From assembly GCF_032854445.1 (NCBI RefSeq), contig NC_088303.1, forward strand, positions 15,757,501-15,817,500: 60,000 nt of DNA, written 5' to 3'. Within the stretch, counting starts at the first letter, position 1; each line of letters starts with the position of its first letter. The notes beneath the pieces were generated by a model that was not told the origin of the DNA, made no database searches, and saw only the letters and a list, made by a program, of their open reading frames with translations. Of the stretch, positions 30,852-42,034 are shown piece by piece. The DNA comes from Liolophura sinensis. Taxonomy: Eukaryota > Mollusca > Polyplacophora > Chitonida > Chitonidae. A program made the translations under genes and the position numbers.

Positions 30852-31152
30852 AACGGTTATTTTTTTTTTTTTATTTGCTTATTTATTTATGTATTTATGT
30901 ATTTATTTGTCGTTTAACGCCATAACCAAAATTTTTCCACGTGTACGATGGCATCTAGTTTTATGGATGAAGGAAACCACAGTAACCGAGATAAACCACC
31001 AACATTTGGCAAGATACTAACCACATGTCCCACGTGAAATATACAAGGAGTCCACAAATTCGCTGCCGAAGGCACGGTTTGAACCCCACACTTTGTATGC
31101 GATAGGGCCTGAAATGCAAGAGCCTTATATGCACTCGGCCACTGCCCGCCCC
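30852..31152 (-). mobile_element. Second SINE family, class II tRNA-like head, antisense
   Basis: Read on the minus strand, it starts with GGGCGGGCAGTGGCCGAGTG (A box). A long variable-arm-like part and B box GGGGTTCAAACCGTGCC follow. The body contains CCAAATGTTGGTGG and the element ends in an AT-rich (AAAT)n tail. The layout is that of a Ser/Leu-tRNA-derived SINE. It differs from the main family. Confidence 0.7.
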
Positions 31153-31154
31153 CT

Positions 31155-31270
31155 AGAAGTGAGGTTAAGATGCTTGCCTGTCAGTGGCTGGGACATACGA
31201 ATCCAGCCTCGGGGAGGGAACTTTAGAGAACCGTTTCATCCACAGTGGTGGTAATAAGTGGTCGACAGTG
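31155..31270 (+). repeat. Possible tRNA-like repeat fragment
   Basis: GAGGTTAAGATGCTTGCCTG and a B-box-like ACGAATCCAGCC lie about 30 bases apart. Weak resemblance only. Confidence 0.25.
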
Positions 31271-32145
31271 CCACTCAGGATGTCGCATTACCTTTATCCT
31301 TTTACCACTCATTGATCCGTTAAAGGCCGAGAGAAAAAGAACTCACTTTTCTTTGATATAGACTGCTATATGTCTTATTTTATGAATGATGCTGAAAAGT
31401 ACCTCATGGAAACAACTGTACAGCAATGGAATCTTAATCTCCATCGACGATCAAAATATCATTTGCATGATGAAAATGTTCATCGTGTTACATGCGGAGG
31501 GTATTTCGGACAATTATGTTAATCTTCAACACATTTTAACACATCCAGTCTCAGTTACCAAAACCATGAAGCTGGAAGTCAATGCTGATAAAACGTATAA
31601 AACTTGGGAGTCTTCGTTCAAGATTCCACAGGCGCTCAACATGCATGGTGACATGCAATTTTTTGGAGGGGGGGGGGGCACCTAAGATGTTAAGATATTA
31701 ACTTTCTCAGAGATTTGTAGGCCTACTGTCTGTTAATAAAGTACACTATTGAGTTTAACTGCTGTAAATTGAGACGATGTCCACTTGCAATAAAGATGTA
31801 AAGTAGAATGTTAGGAATTTAGCAACAGGGCCTAGATATGAAATGATGGTCGGAAACCATTTTGTAAGTTAAGTTTCTTATTCCACCGCTTTATGTTTTG
31901 TGAGACTACCTCATGCATGTCTGATGATTATATTAAAATGAATTGTATATATGTTGGAAATATTTTATGGAATGATGTATTCTGATCTTGTAGATGTATT
32001 GATATACTGAAAAAGGACACAAAAACAAGAAGGGAAGATCGGTGTGCATAAGAATGGGATAGATAGGACATATTTACTATTTAAATCATAATTATCCCTC
32101 CAAAATTACCCTCATAAACATTCGTGTAAATCTCACCAATATATG

Positions 32146-32212
32146 ACCGCTTCGCTGGCCTAATGGTTAGAGCGTCCGCCTCGAAGTCGGGAGACCTAGG
32201 ACCGGTGGTTAC
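32146..32212 (+). repeat. tRNA-like SINE head
   Basis: CGCTGGCCTAATGGTTAGAG is a good A box and CCGCCTCGAAGTCGGG looks like an anticodon arm. The T-arm is broken (GGTGGTTACAAAG) and no acceptor stem closes. Taken as a SINE or tRNA pseudogene, not a tRNA gene. Confidence 0.4.
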
Positions 32213-32229
32213 AAAGCTTTTATAAATGG

Positions 32230-33485
32230 TACTTGTACTCTCAGCACTGAGAGGTAAGAGCAAGGAAACATGACTTGTTGGCCCCGTGTTTATAATTTAA
32301 ATGGGAGGGGTGAGCATGTCTGGTGCTTTCGTCCATTTTTAAAACACTGGATACTTGAATGACCTTTTCTGACCATATAGTGAACAGTGAGGTCACATAA
32401 GGTTTTGTCACTTGATAAGTGCAATCTACCTTAAAATACACAAACATACTTGTATAGAGCCATAAATGCAATAACTGAAAAGACTCTAAAGCAAATTATT
32501 TCTTAATGGATATATCATTCGTTGATGAAGTCACTACTATGCAAATGAAGCATTATTCATTGCTTTGATGATCACTGAATTCTTGATATCGCGAGAAGAT
32601 TGGGTTCGTGGAACATTCTACGACGAGCGGTGGACATCAGGCAACAGGAGTTGAACATGAACAAATTTAAAAAATGTAACATGACTGCCAGTTCAGTAGT
32701 ATTTCACCATGACAAAGGCTTGGCTGTACTATCCAAATGCGATTGTGATTAACCTGTAACTATCATTTATAGAAGATTTTCTATGGATACACCAACTACT
32801 TCCAGAGCGTTCCACCCAAAACTTTTTTTGATAGGTCTCAAGATATTCACTCTTTCGAGGTGAAATTGTGTGCGTACTCTCTCCCAGCAGTAAAGTAGAC
32901 AAACATGTTTCAAGGATTATCATGCAGATGCAGTTGTTCCCTAATGGACGAAAACAAACGAGCCTCCTGCCCAGTTTGGTTATTTTGGTGCAGATGGCAG
33001 CATACTTAAATCAGCAAACCCAACACTTGACCAAAGAATCTTTGCCCTACACAAGGCTGACCTCCATGCTGCAGTCGTGCATAAGAAGCTCTAGATTGTA
33101 CACAAATAGCAGTCTTTCTCCAGAAATAGCGGTGTTAATTCATAATCATTCATTTATTCCTCCTGAAGCAGTGCAGGCGAGAAACAGAAACTAACAGTAG
33201 GAGGTAATAAAGGTACAATGAAAAACTCTCCTTACAAGGAACATTCTGCTTCTAAATCAAAAAGTGTCACGCTTGACAGATTTAACATCAAGGTCAAAAT
33301 GTCCACAAACATGTTTCAGAGTGAGTTAGATGAATCACTTTACTTTGTTTTTCGGATGAGAAGAGAAATCTTCTCCTTTATCCGGACAGCTTAACCATAC
33401 AACGAACCAATGGCTGCCAACCCAGTGTTCTACAGTTAAATCCACCTGAAAATGGTTCTGAAACCATGTGCTCAAGTTAGGGTCA
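32230..33485. other. Intergenic, nothing recognised
   Basis: ORFs up to 108 codons (32868-33194) show no domain, signal peptide or splice-bounded coding pattern. Confidence 0.45.
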
Positions 33486-33488
33486 AAT

Positions 33489-33735
33489 TTATTTAAATAT
33501 TTGATTGGAATTTTACGCCGTACTGAAAATTATTTCATTTATACGCAGGCGTTCATCATCAATGTGGGAGGAAACCGGGCAGAACCTGGGGGTAACCACG
33601 ACCATTCAGGTTGCTAGGCAACCTTTCCACATAAAACCCCTAAAGAAAAGCAGACTGAGCTGGACTTGAACTCACAGCATCCGCACTGGTGGGAAGTTTC
33701 TGAGTCTCCGCTAATCGCCTAGCCACGGAGGACTC
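33489..33735 (-). mobile_element. Main-family SINE, near full length, antisense
   Basis: Runs from ATATTTGATTGGAATTTTAC (tail side) to CTAGCCACGGAGGACTCC (tRNA head side). The minus strand shows GGAGTCCTCCGTGGCTAGGC and a GTTCAAGTCCAGCTC B box. The tail is diverged. Confidence 0.85.
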
Positions 33736-33741
33736 CAGGTC

Positions 33742-33880
33742 CCAGTTGCTCAAAAGTGTATTAGCATTTAAGCCTTGTATTACCTTTAGTCCAGACTTCG
33801 TATTAGAATGAGACTGGTATTAAGATTTAAGCCTGACTTAACTTTACACTTTTGAACAACTGACACTTTTGAACAACTGG
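33742..33880. mobile_element. MITE-like foldback element
   Basis: CAGTTGCTCAAAAGTGTA (33743-33760) is the near-complement of TACACTTTTGAACAACTG (33845-33862), with 17 of 18 matching. The right terminus is repeated once more (33863-33880). Internal AAGCCT/TTAAG parts also pair. No ORF. It abuts the SINE at 33735. Confidence 0.65.
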
Positions 33881-34194
33881 CCACAGTTGGAGTCTGAGTG
33901 TAAAGAAATCTGCGTGACATTTGGCGACAGTTTTTCTCTGTACGGGGTGGCTTACTTCGGGCACTCCGTTTTTCTCCACCATCCAACAATACTGAGTAAG
34001 GCATTAAGTCGAAATAAGTTAATCAGTCCATCAATCACTCGTTGGGCTATATGATGCCTCTGAATGCCCACGGTTTTATTATGAAAACAAAGTGGAAGAT
34101 CGCTGAGTTTTGGCGGTTTTTGACTCACCAACTTGTATTAACATGATTCTTATTCGCAGTGATCAGAAGTAGTCAGCCGTTCTGTTTCAAGCAT

Positions 34195-34266
34195 GACTAT
34201 AATGCCGGCCGCCGTCGTACAAGTGAAATATTCGTAACAGTCAAATGAATAAATAAATAATTAAAT
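34195..34266 (+). mobile_element. SINE tail fragment
   Basis: ATAATGCCGGCCGCCGTCGT, then AAGTGAAATATTCGT, then a (AATA)n tail. A stretch of the tail is deleted. Confidence 0.75.
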
Positions 34267-34269
34267 GTT

Positions 34270-35440
34270 TCAAATTGGTACTTATTTCAGAAATGGTTCT
34301 TACAGATGTGTGAGCAAATATTCAGATTTAGGCTCTATTTACGAGATAATTTGGAGATGAAATTAACCTTGTAGAATGAGGACAGGTAAACATTGCGCCG
34401 ACCCACGAAAGCGTAACCCGTGTGGGCCGACCTTCTGTATGCCGAGCACTTCACTTAGCAAACATCAGTTCGAGCGCCTTCCAGGCATTTACCCTCGAAT
34501 GAGTGATCGGTGAGAAATTTAACGCCCTGGTTATCAGATATAGGGTGGAAGGGAACTTCAAAGACTGTGACCGGAGAGGATATAAAGATTACGTCAACGG
34601 TGGTATGCAGCTCCAAACCCCATCCCTCCCTCCCCCACACCACCACCACCAAACTTGTGGGTTGCCTCCATCCCCAACACCACCACCACTTAACTTGTGA
34701 GTTGCAGTGACCACCCTATACCGTCTCACCTGGAACTTTCAGGATCATGACAGTAATATTTGCCCTGTTCGCCTGTCCTCAACAAAAGGTAATAGTGGGA
34801 TGTTAGAGGCTGACCAAGACGTACAATACACAAGTAGAATAGTTCCAGAGTAGCTGTTGGCTATTGAGTCCTCTGTAGCCTCTCAGCATCAAGATTGTGT
34901 GCTCACATCCACGCCTCTCTCCTGAGTTGGATGGAGGTTTGTTACAAGCTAAGGTTGGAGTTCCTTAGCGGAATCCCCTAGGTTCTGTCCCATTTCTACT
35001 ATCTGCAAGTCCAACAGCCATCGTATTAACTGAAACTAACCAAGTCAAAGATAGACCTTCATATTAATTGACTAAATTAACTTACTTCACTCAGTCATTT
35101 GTAATCTGCCTGGATGACAACATTTCACATGGTAATTTTAACACTAATTTTAACTTTTGCCATGAAGGACGAGGGCATCTCTCAGCCTTAAAGTAAAAAT
35201 TCCTAAGGTAAGTCACAGTTTAAGCGCAGTAAACTATTTTGAAGCCAAAACTTTAACTTCAGTCTAAAAAACTTAGTGATCATGGGGTCTGAACATTTGA
35301 TTTGATTATTCGTCCATATGACACATGTATACATGTATATGAACAACTGATGGATGCCCACGATGGAATACAACCATCAGAATTTGGGCAGTATTCAAAT
35401 TGTAAATATTGTTGGGTTATACCATTTATTCGATTATTAT
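34270..35440. other. Intergenic; short CACCACC-rich duplication only
   Basis: A partial duplication with CACCACCACCA and AACTTGTG[G/A]GTTGC lies at 34640-34707. Nothing gene-like seen. Confidence 0.45.
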
Positions 35441-35454
35441 TATCAGTCTGAGAT

Positions 35455-35715
35455 TTCTTATACAGAAGCCAATCATAACTAATTGTTTGTCTTTTCACCT
35501 GTGTGTACAGACATTGTGACATGTCTTGTGTATGTACAGAAGACAATCATAATTAAATCTCTGTCTTTCACCTGTGTGTATTTACTCAGACCTGCTACAA
35601 TGTTGAGATTTATTGTGTACAGATGGCAGTCATTCATGTGCACAATGCTGACATTTCGTGTGAATGAATGATAATCATTAAAATGATATCTTTCACGTGA
35701 ATGTAAGGTGTATAA
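35455..35715 (+). repeat. Degenerate ~80-bp tandem repeat
   Basis: ACAGAAG[C/A]CAATCATAA recurs at about 35463 and 35538, and a weaker ACAGATGGCAGTCATTCA at about 35620. Each is followed by TCT...TTTCACCTGTGTGTA-like sequence. Confidence 0.55.
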
Positions 35716-37640
35716 GGTTGGGTCAATGAGACATCCTTGTTTTACGCCACAAGCGGACGTTATTCTACGGAAAGGTCAACATTCTTCACGGATGATTGTA
35801 AGTCTGCACATTCACGGTGGTGTATATAGCGAATGAACGGTTTACCGGAAGACAGCGTCCATAGAACATACGCCAGGTGAAAATCTGTAGATTACAGCTT
35901 CAAATCCACCTAAACATTACTCTCTTCTAGAACTTGAATATTACCAGTATACATAACTTTAATGATGTTAAATTCAACAGTTTGCTGCAGCAGTGGCGGA
36001 GAGAAAACATTTATAGAGCTAGATTAACATTCTCAGGTTTTAGAAATTTAACAGTGTACAAAATGGTACTAAAATGTTTAGACTTCCTTATGTCAAATTA
36101 ACACATTTAGATGTTGAGTTCTGCACCTTCACGATGCGTTACGCGTTAATATACACCTTAAAAAACTTTTGAAATCAATCTTGCTAACAATTATTACACA
36201 GCATAATGTTTTAAGGCTTTGGCTCTCTTATTTTGTAGCATTTAGAATTTTTTGTCATGTTCACACTTTATATTATGTTCACCCTTTATATCGATTTAAC
36301 ATTTACGTTTTAAGAGTGTAACTATTCCTCCAACTGATTCCCAAATTGGACATTTTGCTGCAGTTTCATTATGTAGCGCACATTTCATTATTTAGACATA
36401 TTTTTCCCACAGTATGGCTGAAATATTGCCGAAATATCACATCACTTACGCCCGGGTACGGACTTGCGAAATCCTTTTTGGAAAGGAAAAATAGGTACAA
36501 AATAGGCTATAACAATACAAATCTTCACATACTGACGAATAAGTATATCGATAATGTGTTTTACGATAAAAGAAAACTCAAACTGCCAAATTTTTTTTCA
36601 CGAATATTACACACTTTATTGTATTTAATTTATTAAAACTTGCTTTGTCGCATATGTGTTTGGAATCTCACGGATAACGTTCACTGTACCATGACAATGT
36701 TTGAGCTGACCGCTTTTTCCAACACTACAGACTAACCAACAGGTCTATCATCTTACACCACATAAAGAACTACAAATAAATTAACAGGACATAATCATGT
36801 TCCGCTTTCACATATAAATTCTTTAAAACGTACATTTAATGGTAATTAATTAAATGCCAATTAAAATAAAATATTTCGCATCTTCGAATGTATGAAATGT
36901 ATTACCCTAAAGAACAATCGCATTAAAAATATCATAACTGTCACAAAACAGTGTGTGAAATATAAAGAAAGCTATCAGTATTTTTTGCAGCACAAACCAA
37001 GCACACTTATTAATTGATCAATTGGTCATGATTATAATACAAGGGAATGTTTCACAAATAAATATATCAGGGATATTTCTTCCTTTGGATTTCATTTAAA
37101 GCATAAATTAATATAAGCATGTTTACATTTTTTGTACCTTTCACCATAAATAATGTTTTGAAAGCGTTTACTGACAAACCCGATTTACCAAATACAGGAA
37201 ATTCATCACACATGAATGTGTAAATTATTAATTAATAATAAAATTTAGTGTATAAAATGGGCATATTGTCACAACAACTTCAAAATTGCACATCACCAAA
37301 ATTTTCACCACAAACACTCTATGTCTTCGACCTTTACACACACCTTCCTTACATTCATACATAACTAGAATAAATTAGTCGAAGAATATCACACAGTAAA
37401 AATAATCATAAAATACATTTCAAAAAACCTATCACAGATAAAATATAAAGGGACAAATATGTAAAGGATCAAAAATAAAATATTTTGCTCGAGGCCATAT
37501 TCACTTCACAACAGTAGATAACACCATGATTAAATTTAAGGCTTCACTTCATACCCGTATTAAAGCCTGGTGTCTCATTCCTACAGTTAAAATGTATCTT
37601 TTGTTTTATGGACCATAAGAGCGGGAGATTCAGATCCGGG
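35716..37640. other. AT-rich intergenic region
   Basis: Strongly AT-rich from about 36000 to 37600. No exon-like ORF or recognised repeat. It may include the far 3' flank of the dehydrogenase gene. Confidence 0.5.
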
Positions 37641-37641
37641 T

Positions 37642-37647
37642 TTTATT
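37642..37647 (-). terminator. Poly(A) signal of the SDR gene
   Basis: AATAAA on the minus strand, 195 bases past the stop. It gives a compact 3'UTR and is the first canonical hexamer. Confidence 0.55.
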
Positions 37648-37673
37648 CACACACCCTTAATTATCAATGGTTG

Positions 37674-37728
37674 AACTGGATCCGCGTGGGCCAATCGGCG
37701 CGGACGTCACTTCGAAGCGGATCCAGTT
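37674..37728 (-). repeat. Inverted repeat in the SDR 3'UTR
   Basis: AACTGGATCCGC (37674-37685) and GCGGATCCAGTT (37717-37728) form a perfect 12-bp stem around a 31-base GC-rich loop, just upstream of the poly(A) signal. Confidence 0.85.
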
Positions 37729-37841
37729 GAGTGTCTGATGACAGTGGACGTCTTGGTTTTTTTTTTTTCGCGTGGAGTAAGTACTTCCTGTCTCCTGTTC
37801 CAAGCAGCAAACGTTTTCCAAAAGGAACGCTGCTCGCTGAC

Positions 37842-38071
37842 TCACAGCTCACGTTTCTGGAGAGCCCTAGGAGTGACGGTATCAAACCAGTCTCCGAGCA
37901 CCTTCATCAGAGGATCTGTGACGACCGTCGGGAAATGGGTGTAAAGGAAAGGGAGAGACCTGGCCAGGAATCCCCGGTAGTAGCAGGCCTTGGGGGCCGT
38001 GGACAGCAAGGCGTCTACCATCACATCCACGATCAACGACAAGTCCGAGGATAAAAGCTTCTCCTCATTTC
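37842..38071 (-). CDS. SDR gene exon 6 with stop
   Basis: NEEKLLSSDLSLIVDVMVDA, then LLSTAPKACYYRGFLARSLP and the C-terminal ...RALQKREL before TGA. The D..(M/V)..AL.S..P...Y pattern is the family's C-terminal hallmark. Confidence 0.9.
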
Positions 38072-40822
38072 CTAGAATACATAATGGAATAAATCATGAG
38101 TCTCTAGTGCATAGTAGATGGACTAATCAAGTGACTGAATATTATACAGGTCCTGATATTTTGGAAAAATCACCCAAGGCTTTAAATAACTTTAGTATTC
38201 ATATCCTTGAATGTCTCCTCATGTTGTCACAGACAACGAGAAAGAGAAACCGGGACAACACACGGTGCTGGCTTCTACAATCTGTAAACAGTTATTTTGT
38301 TCTTACCTTGAGCTTTCGGCTTCACGTAGAATGCTTCTTTGCCAAAATCTTCTTTGACAACATCAGATGCACCTGCGAACCATTTTTCGGCCATCTTGGA
38401 TTTGTCGTATGCAAGGATTCCTAAAATTCGAAAGAACCAAGAGTTAAGACAAAATCAGTATTTGGAAATTAAGGATTTCAGTACTTCTGTACATCAACAG
38501 ATCTGGCCAGTTTTACAAAAGGTTGCAAAGTATGTTTTTTCTTAACAGGTTTGTTTTTCAGAAGTAGATCTATAGTTGTTATGGTTCTGATGGTATAAGG
38601 TGTCAAGATTTACGTACATATTTTCACAATATGATAATCGAAGTTTCACGAAAATCCGATTTTATACTTATTGAAAAGAGAGATGAAATTAAGTTAATCA
38701 GATGATCAATATAATCCCTCTCTTACCAGTATTGAAACCACTCGGAATGACAGTGGACACTTTCACGCCCCACGCCTGTAACTCTGCCCTCCAGATCTCG
38801 GTCATTGTGGCAACTGCCGCCTTGGAAGCACAGTAAGCACCCATTAGGGGGATAGGCACCAATCCTGGAGAGGAGACAATAATAATAATATCATGACTAT
38901 TAATGAGAAAAACAGCATATTAAACATAAAATTGTTTCAAGGTTGCAGATTTTTATGTTTTCGATGATTGCAAATATCTCAATTATTAGACGACACTGCC
39001 GGATTTTGGGCAGGTTTCAACATATCATTTCCGCAGGTGATTTTTCTGGTTCAGGATTGGGAAGAAATGCAGATGCAAACCACAAAATTGTCGCTGTACA
39101 GTCAAGAAATGATACCTACATTTCCGGGGCAGACGGTATCAGACCACCCGGCGCCTTATCGGAAATGAATAAATGATTATTCACGGGTTAATAGTTTCCT
39201 ATGATGACAACCCTATTTACATTGCTTCCGAATATTTTTTGTGGAAAAGGAATCTCTTCTAAAAGTGGGTCAGATTTAAAAAAGAAACCTGAATTTACTG
39301 CGTGTATACCGGAAATATCCAACGTAACCAGTAAAAAGCCAGAGCATGAAACTAACCGATTGAACCCTCAAGCTAAAAAAATAAAACTTGATTTAAGTAA
39401 TACAATTCTCTTTTGTTCGCTAAAACACAAATGATTCCATAAATTGGGACGAACCTGCATTACTGGCAACGTTAACAACTCTTCCGCTACCCCTGCGGAC
39501 AAGAGGCAAGAAGGCTTTACACACACGGACTGGTCCCCAGAAGTTCACCTCCATGATCTTTTTCATGTCCTCCATGGCCATGATCTCTGTGTTCCCGGCC
39601 ATACAGATCCCAGCATTGTTCACAATGCCCCATAAGTCTAAAATAAACAAAGGACGCCATTAAATTCTCTTTACTAGGCGATCAAGTCTTTACTTAATGA
39701 CAAGCTGGTTGAAGTATACTGGTACATGTACTTTGAAAGTTCAAGAAAAGTGAAGAAGATCTTGCCTTCAGACACAAACATTATTCTGTGCCGCTGTGAA
39801 AAAGGTGCTCTTCTATAGGTATGCGTGGATATTGTGATACAGGAGAAACTCTTGATGGCAAAACAGATTTTCCCAATATTTACCTGAACTTCCCAGGTGG
39901 GCTTTCACCGTCTGCACCCCAATCTCCACGTCATCGTCTTTTGTGATATCCAGTTGGATGGTCTTCAGCTTGTCCGAGCATTGGGCCTCTAGCTTGACCG
40001 CTCCCTCTCCGGTCTTATCCAGGCATCCAGCAAATACACGGAATCCCAGTTGATCAAGGCGGATAGCCAAGGCGTGCCCGAAACCACGGTCACAACCTAA
40101 ACACAACAACACACACAGAGTCAATACAGATGGATGGATTTGGGGTTTCAAGCATAATGTAATGCAGAGGGACAGTTATAAACTGGTTCAAAGGCAACAC
40201 AGTATTGTAACGGTAATGTTAGGTAATATACAAACACTAAAGATTTACCATTGTCCACTAATAACTTTTGCGGAAGGGTACTGTGCCGATATATTAAAAA
40301 TACCGTCAACAACTGAAACATACAATTACAATTTTCTGGTTTATAAAAACATCATTTTACAAACGAAAAACCTTAGTGACAATGTATGTTCAGATATCTA
40401 TGTTACACGATTAAATGAGAAATTTTACCTGTAATCAAGACTGCTTTGTTCTCCACGGCGAAAAACTCGCTAAGCAGGTGGGAATTGATGTAACAGATCA
40501 TGACGAGTATTAGGAGAAGCGCCCAGCCTTTCCCCAGGGTGTCCAGTACTAAACTCTGCCACAGTACATGCAGTATGAGAAATTCTACCACAACCCGAGT
40601 GTTCAACCTCACCAACTTCCTTCTGATTTGACCCAGCACGAAGATGGTGTAGAGAAAGGCTACGATTGTATGAGGAAGGATTGCGGGATTTAGAATGCTG
40701 GACACCGTTGATACCCCACCGGTAGGGCCCGGGTGCTGGAGAGATCGAGGCACAGGGTCTTCCATGGGCTCAGCGCCGTGTCGGCTAGACATTCTCACCA
40801 GGGTAACTCCGAATAGTACCAT
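37842..40822 (-). CDS. Membrane-anchored short-chain dehydrogenase/reductase (BDH1 / HSD17B6 / RDH-like), 6 exons
   Basis: NAD(P)-dependent oxidoreductase of the SDR9C-type group, whose known members act on 3-hydroxybutyrate, hydroxysteroids or retinols. Exons in coding order: 40429-40822, 39884-40096, 39455-39637, 38727-38864, 38307-38420, 37842-38071. All introns are GT-AG and phase 1. Product 423 residues. Seen motifs: TGCDRGFG (131-138, cofactor), DITKDDD, NNAG (209-212), catalytic Ser261, YCASK (Tyr274, Lys278; the 13-residue Ser-Tyr spacing is typical). FAGCL resembles BDH1 as I recall it. Residues 44-118 hold two or three hydrophobic segments, longer than the single anchor usual in this group. 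The start at 40822 has A at -3 and G at +4; Met11 and Met20 are alternatives. The exact substrate cannot be assigned. Confidence 0.9.
38307..38420 (-). CDS. SDR gene exon 5
   Basis: ILAYDKSKMAEKWFAGASDV, then KEDFGKEAFYVKPKAQ. This is the substrate-cap region, where family members have W..AP...YG. Donor GTAAGA. Confidence 0.88.
38727..38864 (-). CDS. SDR gene exon 4 (YxxxK active site)
   Basis: LVPIPLMGAYCASKAAVATM, then EIWRAELQAWGVKVSTVIPS and GFNT. The GVKVSTVIPSGFNT stretch is the family's VxPG(F/Y) loop, with Ser in place of the common Gly. Donor GTAAGA. Confidence 0.92.
39455..39637 (-). CDS. SDR gene exon 3 (NNAG and catalytic Ser)
   Basis: LWGIVNNAGICMAGNTEIMA, then KIMEVNFWGPVRVCKAFLPL and GRVVNVASNAG. 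Acceptor TTTATTTTAG, donor GTTCGT. Confidence 0.93.
39884..40096 (-). CDS. SDR gene exon 2 (cofactor-binding fold)
   Basis: Completes TGCDRGFGHALAIRLDQLGF, then FAGCLDKTGEGAVKLEAQ and TIQLDITKDDDVEIGVQTVK. Ends inside an Asp codon at GTAAAT. Confidence 0.92.
40429..40822 (-). CDS. SDR gene exon 1 (N-terminal membrane segments)
   Basis: MVLFGVTLVRMSSRHGAEPM, then a Pro/Gly stretch, a hydrophobic segment (HTIVAFLYTIFVLGQI), a second one (VVVEFLILHVLW) and a third (WALLLILVMICYI). Ends inside the Gly codon of VLITG at GTAAAA. Confidence 0.8.
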
Positions 40823-41031
40823 TGTGTCCCAATGAACAGTCACTGTCAGGGTCGGCGAAAAATTGGAAAGGAATAGCCTACTACCTCCGATCTACGTTAC
40901 ACACAAAGTAGTTGTACAACGGTTGCTAAGTTAAAGCGCCTACAACAGGCAATACTGTATATAGTTTGAGCAAGTTGACCTCGTTCGTGTGAACGACTAG
41001 ATGAATGAAGAGCTGCCCTCAACACAGCTTC

Positions 41032-41038
41032 ATTTATA
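41032..41038 (-). promoter_or_regulatory. Candidate TATA box for the SDR gene
   Basis: The minus strand reads GCGCGTATAAATGAAG, about 210 bases upstream of the ATG. It would place a start site near 41005. A weaker CTATATAC lies at about 40957-40964. Motif only. Confidence 0.35.
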
Positions 41039-41514
41039 CGCGCATGTGTCTCGATGACCTACGACCTTGCATCTAAATATAGCCATGTAGGATATTATAC
41101 CGGTAAAGACTTCATCCAATGAATCACCGAGAGCTTCGCCATGATTGAATGCTTCGTAAGAGCCTCATTTCCCTGGCTCCGCCCACTCTTCAGTCGCACG
41201 ACTGAATCTCGGCTTGTATTTTGGATGTAATTACCATCACTGCCGTCACAATTTCTCATCATTTGTCTAAAAATAAAACTCACCACTTAACGCAAAAACA
41301 TGTCACATTGTCTTCCTGGTTTTAAAATGTTTCCCCAGTTCACATGCATGCTATGAACGGAAAAGGGTGATCATGCACGTATGTTATGGTAACAGCGGTA
41401 ATAATCAGACTAAGTGTGATCTCATTGGAGTTGTTATAGTTAATCATGCATGGTAAACCAATGAATCAGGCAGGCAATCAAGTAGCCGTTCACCAATACA
41501 TTAATGAAGACATG

Positions 41515-42034
41515 CAGTCAATCGATCAAATCACCAAACTCTTTCCACATTTGCTCAATGTTCTCGCAGTCAATCGATCAAAGCATCAAACTGTTTCCAC
41601 ATTTGCTGAAGGTCCTCGCTGTCAATCGATCAAAGCATCAAACTGTTTCCACATTTGCTCAATATTCTCGCAGTCAATGGATCAAAACATCAAACTGTTT
41701 CCCACATTTGTTCATGGCCCTCGTTGTCAATCGATCAAAGCATCAAACTGTTTCCACATGTGTTAAATGTCCTGGCAGTCAATCGATCAAAGCATCAACT
41801 GTTTCCACATTTGCTCGATGTTCTCGCAGTCAATTGATCACAACATCAAACTGTTTCCACATTTGCTGAAGGTCCTCGCTGTCAATTGATCAAAGCATCA
41901 AACTGTTTCCACATTTGTTAAATGTCCTCGCTGCCAATCGATCAAAGCATCAAACTGTTTCCACATGAGCTCAATGTCCTCGTAGTCAATCGATCAAATC
42001 ATTAAATCATCATTTCCACATTTGCTCCATGGCC
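41515..42034 (+). repeat. 52-bp minisatellite, 10 copies
   Basis: Ten units of almost exactly 52 bases, each with CAGTCAATCGATCAAAGCAT then CAAACTGTTTCCACATTTGC. The contiguous array has no spacers. Overlapping short frames here are by-products of the repeat. Confidence 0.97.

Noticed and set aside
41446-41869. Overlapping frames of 106 and 121 codons with repeated NRSKHQTVSTFA
   Set aside because: The 52-bp repeat shifts frame each unit, so all frames stay open by composition. No start context, splice sites or family seen.
41515-42034. CRISPR-like regular array
   Set aside because: Units are contiguous with no unique spacers, and the DNA is animal nuclear.
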